64,000 nt of DNA, taken from Leptospira chreensis. Lineage in GTDB: Bacteria; Spirochaetota; Leptospiria; Leptospirales; Leptospiraceae. Location of the stretch: positions 186,001 through 250,000 of the forward strand of contig NZ_JAFFPS010000031.1 in the NCBI RefSeq assembly GCF_016919165.1, written 5' to 3'. A program made the translations under genes and the position numbers. The notes under the pieces were generated by a model. That model worked only from the letters and a program-made list of their open reading frames with translations, searched no databases and was not told the origin of the DNA. Below, in pieces: positions 1 to 8,349 of the stretch. How positions within the stretch are numbered: position 1 is the stretch's first letter; each line of letters opens with the position of its first letter.

Positions 1-256
1 CGTTGATATCAGAGATCCAACCTTTGTGGCTGTCAACAGGGTCAACAGAAAGTGCGATTACTTTTACATTTCGTTTTTCGAACTCAGGTTTGATTTTTGC
101 TACATATCCCAGTTCTGTTGTACAAACGGGAGTGTAGTCTTTTGGGTGAGAAAATAAAATTCCCCAACCTTGTCCTAAATATTCATGAAAGTCAATTTTG
201 CCTTCAGAGGTTTCCGCTTGGAAATTGGGTGCTTCGTCGCCTAAACGTAGTGCCAT
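1..256 (-). CDS. Peroxiredoxin (AhpC/TSA family, 1-Cys Prx6-like), 3' part outside window
   Basis: This is the N-terminal 85 residues of a thiol peroxidase that reduces H2O2 and organic peroxides in the cytoplasm. The sequence shows the LGDEAPNF opening typical of the Prx family, then the thioredoxin-fold segment with HPKDYTPVCTTELG, which contains the peroxidatic Cys in PVCTTE, and later VDSHKGWI. PVCTTE followed by SVDPVDSHKGW is the pattern of Prx6/1-Cys enzymes, but the C-terminus, where a resolving Cys could lie, is outside the window. The ATG is preceded by a good AGGAG ribosome site. A TTTAGA-N7-TCTAAA inverted repeat lies about 40 bases upstream. Family confidence is high; subtype is moderate. 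Confidence 0.93.
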   Translation of the reverse strand, partial: MALRLGDEAPNFQAETSEGKIDFHEYLGQGWGILFSHPKDYTPVCTTELGYVAKIKPEFEKRNVKVIALSVDPVDSHKGWISDIN

Positions 257-291
257 GGTATGTCTCCTATAAGATGATCAGTTGTTCCCAA

Positions 292-310
292 TTTAGAATT
301 GTTCTCTAAA
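292..310. promoter_or_regulatory. Inverted repeat upstream of peroxiredoxin, possible PerR/Fur-type operator
   Basis: A perfect TTTAGA-N7-TCTAAA inverted repeat lies 36 bases upstream of the peroxiredoxin start. Peroxide-responsive Fur-family (PerR) sites are AT-rich palindromes of similar size, and peroxidase genes are typical PerR targets. The match to the classical PerR box is only partial, so the assignment is inference. Confidence 0.3.
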
Positions 311-376
311 AATGCAAGAGTTTGTTACACTTTATTGGATGAAATTTCCATTTTATTGAAATTTTTCGTAGATTTC

Positions 377-3163
377 CTACTTTTTTGTTCTGGTGAAAGC
401 CCCGTCCCAATCTGGTTCTGGGGGAGTTTCCAAGTAATACTGGCAACGTTCCCAAAGGAGTTTGCAGGCCTCATCCCCAGTGGAAGTCAGGATGGTGTAG
501 AATTTTTTGCCTGCTTCCTCAAACTTTCGGTTCAAATAAGAGAAAAGGGCACTTTCATAGGCCTCCACTAGTTGGTGGTCTGCTTCCGTTTCGTCCCCTT
601 TTTTGGCACGAACTTCATAAAGTGTGACGGGTTTGGTTTTTCCCTTCACTCGAACAATATCTAATTTCCTTGTGAAAAAATGATCTTTGATTTCGTCCTG
701 AACATATTCAGAAACCAAAATACAAACCCCATAATCTTTTCCTGCTGCTTCGAGCCTTGCTGCAAGATTGACTGTATCACCCATCATGGTATAAGAAGCC
801 AAAGCATCAGTTCCCATAAACCCAACTTTCGCATAACCCATGTTTAATCCAATCCGGAACTTCATGGTATGGGCTTCCGCGATGTATTTATTATTGGTTT
901 TCCATTCCTCTTTCAGAACTTCCAATTTGTCTCTCATCTCAACGCTGGCCGATACTGCCTTTAAACAATGATTTTCTACATCCAGTGGGGCATTAAAAAC
1001 TCCAACGATGGCATCCCCAATGTATTTATCCAAAACACCATCATGGTGTTTGAGAATGATGGTCATGGCAGATAAATATTCGTTCAGTAGATTTGCGAGT
1101 TCCTTTGAGTTAAGTTTTTCAGAAATGGCACTAAAACCAGCGATATCAGAAAAGAAAGCTGTGATGATTTTTTCACTTCCTTGTTTTAGTTTTTCTAAGT
1201 CTTTGAGAGCTTCTCCGACCACCACTGGATCCACCATACTACCAAGCACTCCGCGCATTTTTTCACGATCTTTTAATCCGGAAACCATCTGGTTGAGTGC
1301 CACAGTTAAATTTCCAAATTCGTCATTGCCACCATCATCAAAATGGACATGGAGATTTCCTTCCCCGACATCTTCTGCACTGCGAATGATCTTTCTGATT
1401 TTTTGAACTACCACACCGGAGATAAAAATCGCAAAGATAATGGCCACCAAACAGATGGTAATGGCTGTGAATACAATTTGGTTCCTGTTATCTTTGATGG
1501 CGCGAATTCCATCGGTTCTATCCACAAGCGTGCGAATGAGTCCAGAAAAATTATCACGTAATACTAAGTTTGGAACATTCTCTGATTCCAAAAGATGGGT
1601 TCCATCTAACTTCCATAGGATCTCTTCTGATTCACTGCGGGAGTGGCCAAAACTCCCATCTGGAAAAAGTTTTTTTAATTCTTTTGTAGGGGTTTCTTGT
1701 TCGGCGGAGCTAATCCACTTACGAATGGCTTTCCATCGGTTCCTTTGGGTTTCTCTAGAATCCGGATCTTGGTAATAACGTTCGTATTCTGTGGGATCGG
1801 TTTTGAATTTCATTAAAATCCAATCTTCTAAAGCCACATCGCGTAAACTTCTTAAGGATTCGATTTTTTCCCAGTTTTCTAAAGGAATTGGGTAATTCGT
1901 TGTAACAGCATCAAAGATCTGATCTCTCTCGGAAATGAGTTCGTTATAGGATTTATAAAAACTTGTGAAGAGTTTGTCCTTTGCTGGAGGAATGGGAGGT
2001 TTTGCATTTTTTAAAAACTGGATGCGTTCTCTAAGTTTGGGAATCAGTTCATTCAGTTGGTTTGTGATTCGGTAATCTTCTTTGATGACTTCTCGGTAGT
2101 CACCAAGGTTTGCTTTCACACTACTTAAATGAAAAGCTCTCTTCGTAGAGTTTTGGTGGCGGAATAGGGGAGAGTGGAGGGCTTGGATTTCTCTATCTTG
2201 CCACTCGTATACATATTGTTTTTCATTTTCATCCAGAGATGATATATCGTCTGCTAGGCGCTGAAAAGACTCCACCAAACTTTCTTCCATTTGGTCAAAC
2301 TGATCAATTTTTGCGAGTGGAGAAGTATTGTCGATGATTTGTGTATCAAAAGAGGCAAGTGAAGTCTCTCCTGGGATCATTGCAGAAAGTGGGAAGGTTT
2401 GGATCCGAAAGAGTTGGGTATCAAGGCCTAGTTCTTCTAGTTTGCGTTTTTTGGAATCTGCATAGAACTTAGCAATGAATAGATCTAATTGTGATTTATG
2501 ATTTCGAATTTCTTTTTTTAAGTTTTTGACACTCGTTTCCCAATTGGTTTTTTCTTCCGGGTCTTCGGGAGGAGTTTGTTTTTGTGCTTCTACATACTTT
2601 TCTTCATTTCGCACATAAGAAGATGCCAGGTGGACAAGAGTATTCCATTCTCTTTCACTAATGCTTCGGTTGGCTGCTTCGCGGAGTTGTTGGCGTATCT
2701 CCCGTTCCAAAACCGCCACATCATCTTTGGTTAGATAAACGGAAAAAAATGTATCTACCTTCTTTACTACTTTGGATGTTCCAAGGGATCCAAACAAATT
2801 GGTTTTGAATCCAAACACAGAAACTGTCTTTTTTTTGGTCACCACTTTCGCGGTTCGGTATTTTTTTAATTCTTCTCTTTGTCTTTCGATCCTTAGTTTG
2901 AACTCTTCGATGCGGATTAAATTTTGCGATATATTCTCAATCTCCATTACCAAACTCGCGATAAAGTTTTTGGAGACGGCAGCTTGTTTTTCATAACTTT
3001 CAGAGAGGATGGCAGTTTGTTGGCGGACGGTGATGATCGAAAGTAGGAGGATGGTTAAGGCAATCAAAGTACCCGTAAACCATGCAAGTTTGGCTCGGAT
3101 CCCTTCGGAAAGAATTTTCCAGACAAGAGTGAGCCCAGTTTGGATCATTTTAAAGAATTCCAT
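377..3163 (-). CDS. Membrane adenylate/guanylate cyclase with HAMP domain
   Basis: A 928-residue class III nucleotide cyclase that probably makes cAMP in response to an extracytoplasmic signal. TM1 lies at about residues 25-47, followed by roughly 510 residues of charged, coiled-coil-rich periplasmic sequence with no domain I recognise. TM2 is at about 563-587, then a HAMP linker and a C-terminal cyclase domain from about 660. The metal-binding aspartates are visible as Asp673 in FFSDIAGFS and Asp717 in KYIGDAIVGVF. The Lys four residues before Asp717 fits adenine selection, and TMMGDTVNLAARLE carries the transition-state Asn/Arg pair, with Thr at the second base-specificity position as in many bacterial adenylate cyclases. 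The gene stands alone between peroxiredoxin and sthA. The very large sensor region is unusual. Confidence 0.9.
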   Translation of the reverse strand: MEFFKMIQTGLTLVWKILSEGIRAKLAWFTGTLIALTILLLSIITVRQQTAILSESYEKQAAVSKNFIASLVMEIENISQNLIRIEEFKLRIERQREELKKYRTAKVVTKKKTVSVFGFKTNLFGSLGTSKVVKKVDTFFSVYLTKDDVAVLEREIRQQLREAANRSISEREWNTLVHLASSYVRNEEKYVEAQKQTPPEDPEEKTNWETSVKNLKKEIRNHKSQLDLFIAKFYADSKKRKLEELGLDTQLFRIQTFPLSAMIPGETSLASFDTQIIDNTSPLAKIDQFDQMEESLVESFQRLADDISSLDENEKQYVYEWQDREIQALHSPLFRHQNSTKRAFHLSSVKANLGDYREVIKEDYRITNQLNELIPKLRERIQFLKNAKPPIPPAKDKLFTSFYKSYNELISERDQIFDAVTTNYPIPLENWEKIESLRSLRDVALEDWILMKFKTDPTEYERYYQDPDSRETQRNRWKAIRKWISSAEQETPTKELKKLFPDGSFGHSRSESEEILWKLDGTHLLESENVPNLVLRDNFSGLIRTLVDRTDGIRAIKDNRNQIVFTAITICLVAIIFAIFISGVVVQKIRKIIRSAEDVGEGNLHVHFDDGGNDEFGNLTVALNQMVSGLKDREKMRGVLGSMVDPVVVGEALKDLEKLKQGSEKIITAFFSDIAGFSAISEKLNSKELANLLNEYLSAMTIILKHHDGVLDKYIGDAIVGVFNAPLDVENHCLKAVSASVEMRDKLEVLKEEWKTNNKYIAEAHTMKFRIGLNMGYAKVGFMGTDALASYTMMGDTVNLAARLEAAGKDYGVCILVSEYVQDEIKDHFFTRKLDIVRVKGKTKPVTLYEVRAKKGDETEADHQLVEAYESALFSYLNRKFEEAGKKFYTILTSTGDEACKLLWERCQYYLETPPEPDWDGAFTRTKK

Positions 3164-3321
3164 AGGGATGGATGAAACATGAGACTATGAGTTTGCAACG
3201 CAAGATTTTTTGTATTTCATTTGTTGCTTTGTTAGGTGAAAAATACGAAGAATTGGGAATGGGGTTGTTCTTTCAATTTTGCTTGCTATTTTTCACTTCA
3301 TCGGTATTGTTTTTTTAGCAA

Positions 3322-4725
3322 ATGTCCATCAATCGATTTGATTTACTCGCCATCGGGGGCGGTCCTGCCGCACAAAAAGCTGCTATCCAAGCAAGCAAAA
3401 TGGGAAAAAAAGCAGCCATCATAGAAAAAGACCCTTACTTGGGTGGTGGTTGTGTCCATTACGGAACCATTCCTTCCAAATCCTTACAAGAAACGAGCCG
3501 GTTCTACCGGAACTTAAAATTGTCCAAACTGCATGGACTCCAGTCCCCGCAGACAGCAACACTCACATTACAAGAATTGATGTTTCGTGCCTCGACTGTG
3601 ATTGAAAAAGAAGAAGATGTCACTCGCGAACAAATGATTGAGAATCGTGTGACCACTCTCACTGGTTGGGGAACAATTATCGATGCCCATCATGTGGAAG
3701 TCGCAGACTCTGCTGGTAGAAAAAAAGTTTACGAAACTGAAAACATCTTAATCGCCACAGGCAGTAGTCCTCGTAGACCCACGAATGAAAACATTCCTTT
3801 TGAAGAGGGACTCGTTTACGATAGTGATGGACTCTTTGCGATGAAAAAAATGCCTACCTCTCTTGCGGTCGTAGGTGCTGGAATCATCGGATCGGAATAC
3901 GCTACCATTTTTTCTCATATTGGAGTTCAGGTACATCTCTTTGATTCCCAAAACCGGATTCTTGGTTTTTTAGATGAAGATGTATCCAGTGAAATGGCTC
4001 GTATCATGCAACAATCGGGGATATCCATTCATGTGGATTCTTCCATTACAAAGTATCATAAACTACCGAACGAGGATGGTTACGAACTCACAACTAACAA
4101 AGGTGAAGTGGTTCGTGTCCAACAAGTGCTGATTTCTCGTGGCAGGTTAGGAAATGTGGACAATTTAGGATTAGAATCTGTTGGGATTGTGCCAAACGAC
4201 AGAAAACAAATCTTAGTCAACGAAAACTACCAAACGAATGTTCCTAATATCTATGCATGTGGGGATGTCATTGGATTTCCAAGTTTGGCATCGGTATCCA
4301 TGTACCAGGGAGCTTACGTCGCCAAGCATATGTTTGGTCATCCTTCGGTTCCTGTGGATGCAGAAGAATTCCCGATTGGGATTTATACATTACCAGAGAT
4401 TGCGACCATTGGTCCCACCGAAGAAGCGTTAAAAGCTCGCGGAGTTTCTTATGGAGTGGGAATGGCTCGGTTTGATACCATCACTCGTGCCCAAATCAGT
4501 GGAGATCAGGTAGGGCTTTTAAAAATCCTTTTTGATAAACACTCTAGGCGAGTTTTGGGCGTTCATATCATTTCGGACAAGGCCACCGAGCTCATTGCTC
4601 TGGGACAATGTGTGGTCAATCTCAAGGCCCCCATTGAGTACTTCACCGAGCATATTTTCAACTACCCGACCATGATTGGGGCTTATAAAAATGCTGCAAA
4701 TGATGCCCTTTTAAGAGAAAAATAA
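3322..4725 (+). CDS. sthA: Soluble pyridine nucleotide transhydrogenase (Si-specific NAD(P)+ transhydrogenase)
   Basis: A 467-residue FAD flavoprotein of the pyridine nucleotide-disulfide oxidoreductase family that transfers reducing equivalents between NADPH and NAD+ in the cytoplasm. GGGPAAQKAA near residue 12 is the FAD dinucleotide fold. GGGCVHYGTIPSKSL keeps the first Cys of the lipoamide-dehydrogenase redox pair but has Thr in place of the second, as in SthA (GGGCTHWGTIPSKAL), which argues against dihydrolipoamide dehydrogenase. A second Rossmann motif (VVGAGIIGSEYATIF) binds the nicotinamide nucleotide, and YACGDVIGFPSLAS is the second FAD motif. Length is normal for the family. The ATG lacks a strong ribosome site. 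The gene is divergent from the cyclase gene. Confidence 0.9.
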   Translation: MSINRFDLLAIGGGPAAQKAAIQASKMGKKAAIIEKDPYLGGGCVHYGTIPSKSLQETSRFYRNLKLSKLHGLQSPQTATLTLQELMFRASTVIEKEEDVTREQMIENRVTTLTGWGTIIDAHHVEVADSAGRKKVYETENILIATGSSPRRPTNENIPFEEGLVYDSDGLFAMKKMPTSLAVVGAGIIGSEYATIFSHIGVQVHLFDSQNRILGFLDEDVSSEMARIMQQSGISIHVDSSITKYHKLPNEDGYELTTNKGEVVRVQQVLISRGRLGNVDNLGLESVGIVPNDRKQILVNENYQTNVPNIYACGDVIGFPSLASVSMYQGAYVAKHMFGHPSVPVDAEEFPIGIYTLPEIATIGPTEEALKARGVSYGVGMARFDTITRAQISGDQVGLLKILFDKHSRRVLGVHIISDKATELIALGQCVVNLKAPIEYFTEHIFNYPTMIGAYKNAANDALLREK

Positions 4726-4750
4726 TCTAAGAAATTGAGAATCTGACCAG

Positions 4751-4790
4751 TCCCGGTTGTTTACTTTTACAGAGAGGAACGGGATTTTAC
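4751..4790 (+). terminator. Possible terminator after sthA
   Basis: TCCCGGTT and AACGGGA can pair into a 7-bp stem with one bulged G and a loop of about 19 bases. The stem is followed by ATTTTACTT and lies 25 bases after the sthA stop and before the sigma-factor gene. The long loop and short T run make it weak. Confidence 0.35.
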
Positions 4791-4827
4791 TTGTCAGAGA
4801 CTTGGTTTTACCAACACATACAAGATT

Positions 4828-5346
4828 GTGTCAGACAAAGCTGTCTCTATGAGTCAAATTTATGAAAGAAGCCATAAGCGTATTTATGACTTCCTTTACA
4901 AGTACACTCAAAATGCGGATACGGCAATGGATTTGATGCAAGACAGCTTCTTAAGTTTCCATAAACATTACGGCGAGGCCGGTCTCTCAGAAGAGAAGTC
5001 CGTCATGGTTTTGTATACGATTGCCCGCAATTTATCGATTAATTATGCTAAAAAATTTTCTACAACAAGAGAGATTGTCTCCGATGAAATCGAATTTCAT
5101 AGTCACAATCCAAAACTCGAAATCAAAGCAGAATACCAAGATTTAGAAGATAGACTTTATTCTTTTTTGGTAGAGTTGTCCGAAGAAGAACGTTCGGCTT
5201 TGTTACTCAAAAATGTGGAAGGATTTCAGTTGGTTCAAATCGCTGAGGTTCTAGGGGTTTCGGTTTCCACCGCATCTCGTTTGGTCATTAAGGCCACAGA
5301 GAAGGTGTTAGCCATTGCCAAGAGAGAGAACCTGGTACCGGATTAG
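4828..5346 (+). CDS. ECF-type RNA polymerase sigma factor
   Basis: A 172-residue sigma-70 family protein of ECF size. The region-2 segment reads YDFLYKYTQNADTAMDLMQDSFLSFHKHY and carries the core-binding and -10 recognition helices. The C-terminal region 4 (ELSEEERSALLLKNVEGFQLVQIAEVLGVSVSTASRLVIKATEKV) is a classic helix-turn-helix. The start is ambiguous between GTG at 4828 and an in-frame ATG at 4849; neither has a clear Shine-Dalgarno. The FecR-like gene begins 6 bases after the stop, so the two are probably co-transcribed. By analogy with sigma/FecR pairs, the downstream protein may hold or activate this sigma factor at the membrane (inference). Confidence 0.88.
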   Translation: MSDKAVSMSQIYERSHKRIYDFLYKYTQNADTAMDLMQDSFLSFHKHYGEAGLSEEKSVMVLYTIARNLSINYAKKFSTTREIVSDEIEFHSHNPKLEIKAEYQDLEDRLYSFLVELSEEERSALLLKNVEGFQLVQIAEVLGVSVSTASRLVIKATEKVLAIAKRENLVPD

Positions 5347-5352
5347 AAATTA

Positions 5353-6396
5353 ATGAACGAATTTGATAAGCAACATACAATCGCTAAATGGGAAGAACTC
5401 TTACGTAAACCTGCAAAGGTGACTGAGTCCAGAGAATTCCCTTCTTGGGAGACAGTATCCAAGCGAAGTATCCAATTCGAATATTCTCCAGAGAAAAGTT
5501 CTTCATCCAATGTTATTTCATTCTTTCGTAAACCGATAGGTCTTGCGGTTGCTAGTGGTTCTGTTCTCTCGCTTGCTGCGGCATTATTTTTTGTTTTCTT
5601 TATCAATCCATCGCAATCAGACAAATCGGAATTAGCTGTCGCTTCTCCGGCAAAAGAAACAAAACAGGCGGTTTCGTCTCCGCTGAAGGTTCAAGTTTCT
5701 TCCGTAAAAGGAAAGGTCTCTGTGCTTCCTGTAGGTAGTTCCAACCCAGTCCCACTGGTAAAAAACTACCAATTGGCATCGGGGGATGTGATCCTTACGG
5801 AAGGTTCCTCTCAAATTGATTTAGATTTTGAAACTGGTTCTTGGATGCGGATCACTCCGAATTCGGAAGTAGTTATGGATCTCATTGAAAAAACAAATGA
5901 GGCCCAATCACAAAAGTTCTCTGTAAAAAAGGGGAAGTTATTTGCCTCTGTTTCCAAACTCTCGAAGGACAGCCAATTTGTTGTCCAAGCCGGCGAACAT
6001 CTTACGCAAGTTAGAGGGACTGTCTTCAGTGTTCAGTTCGATGGAAAATCTGAAGTGGTCGCCGTTCGCGAGGGATCAGTGGCAGTCGGAGAACTTATCC
6101 TCACTTCCAAACAACAAACGGTGATTAAATCAGGAGAGGGATTGCCGACGGCACCGACTCCAGTGAGTCCGAAAGAAGATAAAGAACTCAAAGCCTTCCA
6201 AACACAAACCGTTCTTGCTCGTGAGTCCAAACTATACGAAGAACATGCTAGATTAGAACTTGTACGATTGGAAGATGGAACCGAATACCGAGGTGTGATT
6301 CTTGGGCAATCGGAAACACATCTGCACTTCCAAGGATTGGAAGGACCTATCGAAATCCCGATCCAAAAGATTTTAGAAACAGAAAAAATCCGTTAA
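5353..6396 (+). CDS. FecR-domain membrane protein, likely sigma-factor regulator
   Basis: A 347-residue protein with a cytoplasmic N-terminus of about 60 residues, one membrane segment at about 61-84 (GLAVASGSVLSLAAALFFVFF) and a periplasmic part. The segment from about residue 112 (VQVSSVKGKVSVLP...LASGDVILTEGSSQIDLDFETGSWMRITPNSEV...) is a FecR-type beta domain, including VRGTVFSVQFDGKSEVVAVREGSVAVG. The C-terminus (YRGVILGQSETHLHFQGLEGPIEIPIQKI) looks like a small beta motif. It lies 6 bases behind the ECF sigma gene, as anti-sigma partners do. Unlike FecR of iron-citrate systems, there is no TonB receptor gene next to it, so the signal is unknown. Confidence 0.82.
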   Translation: MNEFDKQHTIAKWEELLRKPAKVTESREFPSWETVSKRSIQFEYSPEKSSSSNVISFFRKPIGLAVASGSVLSLAAALFFVFFINPSQSDKSELAVASPAKETKQAVSSPLKVQVSSVKGKVSVLPVGSSNPVPLVKNYQLASGDVILTEGSSQIDLDFETGSWMRITPNSEVVMDLIEKTNEAQSQKFSVKKGKLFASVSKLSKDSQFVVQAGEHLTQVRGTVFSVQFDGKSEVVAVREGSVAVGELILTSKQQTVIKSGEGLPTAPTPVSPKEDKELKAFQTQTVLARESKLYEEHARLELVRLEDGTEYRGVILGQSETHLHFQGLEGPIEIPIQKILETEKIR

Positions 6397-6480
6397 TTTT
6401 CATAAGTTTTTTGACAATTTTGTCTTTTTCTGAGAGGCTCTTTCCGAATACCCACGCCTTTGGGCACCTTAAAGGAAATC

Positions 6481-7026
6481 ATGCCGCAGAATCACAAAAA
6501 GACCTTTCGCTTTCACTATCTCATCGATAAAGAATTCCAGTTAAAGTTTTTAGCTCATTATTCTCTTTTGTTTATATCCGGGGTACTTGTGACTTTAGGT
6601 TTTCTCTACTGGTTGAACCAATCCAAGTATGATGGTGGTGCGGTATTCCGTCTTCGCCAGGATGCACAAACTGTGTTTTGGAAAGTGGAAAATGAGGATC
6701 CAGCTCCTGGGGAACAAAAGGAAAAGTTTGTTCCAAGGGAGATTTATCTTCCGAACTACGACCACCAATTGAATATGTATACCATCCAATTTGATGCGGT
6801 GGTCACACTCTCCATCTTGTATCTACTTTTGATCACCGTGTTTTCTGTTTTTAAATCGCATAAGATGGCAGGACCTGTGTTTAGTATCAAACGTTCCTTA
6901 CAGCGAATGGCATCAGGGGAACCGATTGAAACCATTCGAATCCGGAAGGGGGATGAGTTCCAAGAGCTTGTCGAAGTATTGAATGAGGTGATTCAAAAAC
7001 GCGTGAGCGATAGCGCGAAGAAGTAA
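6481..7026 (+). CDS. HAMP-domain membrane protein, output domain absent
   Basis: A 181-residue protein with two membrane segments (about 22-43 and 103-125) around a periplasmic loop of about 60 residues, followed by a HAMP-like linker (MAGPVFSIKRSLQRMASGEPIETIRIRKGDEFQELVEVLNEVIQKR). It stops there, with no methyl-accepting, kinase or cyclase module, so it resembles the sensor half of a transducer. I place the start at ATG 6481 because AAGGAAATC precedes it; an in-frame TTG at 6460 would add seven residues. It follows the sigma/FecR pair on the same strand after an 84-base gap. Function unknown; it may modify signalling by partner proteins (inference). Confidence 0.75.
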   Translation: MPQNHKKTFRFHYLIDKEFQLKFLAHYSLLFISGVLVTLGFLYWLNQSKYDGGAVFRLRQDAQTVFWKVENEDPAPGEQKEKFVPREIYLPNYDHQLNMYTIQFDAVVTLSILYLLLITVFSVFKSHKMAGPVFSIKRSLQRMASGEPIETIRIRKGDEFQELVEVLNEVIQKRVSDSAKK

Positions 7027-7058
7027 ACATAACTATACTATGTCGCATTGCCGCCGAG

Positions 7059-7104
7059 AAGCCCCCGCCCTGAATTGGGTGGTGGAGGCGGGCTAGTGGG
7101 CTTT
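7059..7104. other. GC-rich nested hairpin in the 7027-7344 intergenic gap
   Basis: The 318-base gap after the HAMP gene holds a GC-rich block with several competing pairings. There is an outer AAGCCC/GGGCTT stem, an inner CCCGCC/GGCGGG stem, and an alternative CCGCCC/GGGTGG hairpin with loop TGAATT. It could be a terminator, a REP-like repeat or a small structured RNA; there is no T run. Just upstream, TATGTCGCATT at 7039-7049 recurs at 8494-8504. The rest of the gap up to 7344 is AT-rich and presumably holds the lipoprotein promoter, but I cannot name -35/-10 boxes with confidence. Confidence 0.4.
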
Positions 7105-7344
7105 CCCAAAACCACTCCTACCAGAAATTTCCCCATCTGACAACTCTCACTTCCAATCCTTCGCTTTTTATTTTGGTTTGTTCATGTTTTGGAGTTTATT
7201 CCAGAACGAAGGACGTAATGAAACTCAAGATCCTTGTCCGAACAAAGTTCAGGAAAAAAATATTTTCCATTCATTACCATCATACATTAGTTTTCAATTC
7301 TTTCAGTTTGACTTTCTTTTTCTTTTCCTAAAAGATTTTCCATT

Positions 7345-7737
7345 ATGAAAATGAGACAAAGTTACATTTCATCGGTTGTTCTGTTCGGTTTAGTGATTTT
7401 GGGAATTGGATGTAGCCAACCAACACTTGCTAGGTTGAGTTCCGATAATATTTTGGGTTCCGATGCTAAGGCAAAATTACTCGAAGCCTCTCGGCGAATC
7501 GATGGCGCAAAGTTTGCACCATTGGGAGCAGGATCGGCTGGTGCGGAAGCATCCTCGTCCTTATTAAACGGGGTTTTAATCCCTATCTTAGCAGAGATCA
7601 ATCCAGACAAATATTATAAGAGAGAGACTGTTGACGCTTGTGAGAAGAATATTTATCTTCTCGGTTTGGCTCTTCCTAACTATGCTTCTGTTGAGCTTTC
7701 TTGTAAGATTGAAGAGGTGAAAACCTTCGATTTTTAA
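7345..7737 (+). CDS. Small lipoprotein (possibly TIGR04452-like Leptospira family)
   Basis: A 130-residue protein with an N-terminal lipoprotein signal: positive n-region MKMRQ, hydrophobic SSVVLFGLVILGIG, then Cys23 in the relaxed spirochaete lipobox ILGIGC. The mature part is Ala/Ser/Gly-rich in the middle (FAPLGAGSAGAEASSS) and carries the pattern GVLIPILAEINPDKYYKRETVDACEKNIYLLGLA. That pattern resembles a Leptospira-specific lipoprotein family with ILAxIxxxKYYxxxSVxxC (family name from memory, unverified). Two further Cys could form a disulfide. It is convergent with the downstream membrane protein gene. Function unknown. Confidence 0.75.
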   Translation: MKMRQSYISSVVLFGLVILGIGCSQPTLARLSSDNILGSDAKAKLLEASRRIDGAKFAPLGAGSAGAEASSSLLNGVLIPILAEINPDKYYKRETVDACEKNIYLLGLALPNYASVELSCKIEEVKTFDF

Positions 7738-7748
7738 ATCTTATGTAG

Positions 7749-8168
7749 TTATGCCAGTGGGCTCTTGCTAAATATTCTATACGCAAGATAACTCATTGGC
7801 AAGTAAGCAAAACCTAAATCCACAAGGGTAAACCAAAGAGGGGAAGGAAGCATCAGAATATTGGCGATCCCACCGACTAAAAAGAAAACTCCAACAGCAA
7901 ACGAATATTTTAAAATATGATTTGCGACGAATCGGGAAACAAACCCCGAACCAACAAAAGTTCCGATGGCATGGGCGAGAAAAGGAAATAGAAAGTGTTT
8001 GGGTTCGAAAAGATGGATGGAAGCCTTTAAACCTTCCATTGTTGTGACATCAGCTCCTTGTGGTGGTGGGATGATATTTCCACTAACCATAACAAGCCCC
8101 ATATTCACCACACTTCCGAGAAAAATTCCAAGGATGACCCAAAGGACATTTTTTACTATTTCTGGCAT
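7749..8168 (-). CDS. Four-helix hypothetical membrane protein
   Basis: A 139-residue integral membrane protein with about four hydrophobic segments: VLWVILGIFLGSVVNMGLVMV near the N-terminus, FPFLAHAIGTFVGSGFVSRFV, FAVGVFFLVGGIANILMLP and LVDLGFAYLPMSYLAYRIF. A conserved-looking polar stretch (GNIIPPPQGADVTTMEGLKASIHLFEPKHF) joins the first two. The ATG has a GAGG ribosome site 8 bases upstream. It ends 11 bases from the convergent lipoprotein gene. I recognise no functional motif; small proteins of this build occur widely as uncharacterised membrane proteins. Confidence 0.75.
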   Translation of the reverse strand: MPEIVKNVLWVILGIFLGSVVNMGLVMVSGNIIPPPQGADVTTMEGLKASIHLFEPKHFLFPFLAHAIGTFVGSGFVSRFVANHILKYSFAVGVFFLVGGIANILMLPSPLWFTLVDLGFAYLPMSYLAYRIFSKSPLA

Positions 8169-8244
8169 ATATTACCTCGGTTTTTGTTTTCCAATGGGTT
8201 TCTTTTAAATCTTAAATGAGTTCGATTGTAAAGAATAATCCTTT

Positions 8245-8349
8245 GCCACCGATCGCAGCGGAAATCCTTTCGCAGATGCGAAAGATTGGAGCGAAGAGCG
8301 GGATCGCTTCTTGTTTAAAATTTCGATGTTGAATCCAATGGCGAGGCGC
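8245..8349 (+). repeat. Dispersed structured repeat, copy 1
   Basis: Copy 1 of an intergenic element found again at 47441-47576 on the other strand. The left arm (8245-8271) matches copy 2 at 26 of 27 bases, the right arm (8281-8314 region) at about 30 of 34, and the end block AATCCAATGGCGAGGCGC at 18 of 18. The core is a hairpin: AATCCTTTCGCA (8263-8274) pairs with TGCGAAAGATT (8277-8287) with one bulged C and a GA tip. It lies in the 457-base gap between the membrane protein and the six-Cys lipoprotein. A 90-codon minus-strand reading frame across it is not credible as a gene. The remainder of the gap (8350-8625) shows only short inverted repeats such as TGAGT-GT-ACTCA. Confidence 0.8.

Noticed and set aside
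3322..4725. Dihydrolipoamide dehydrogenase
   Set aside because: The second redox Cys is replaced by Thr (GGGCVHYGTIPSK), as in soluble transhydrogenase, and no 2-oxoacid dehydrogenase genes are nearby.
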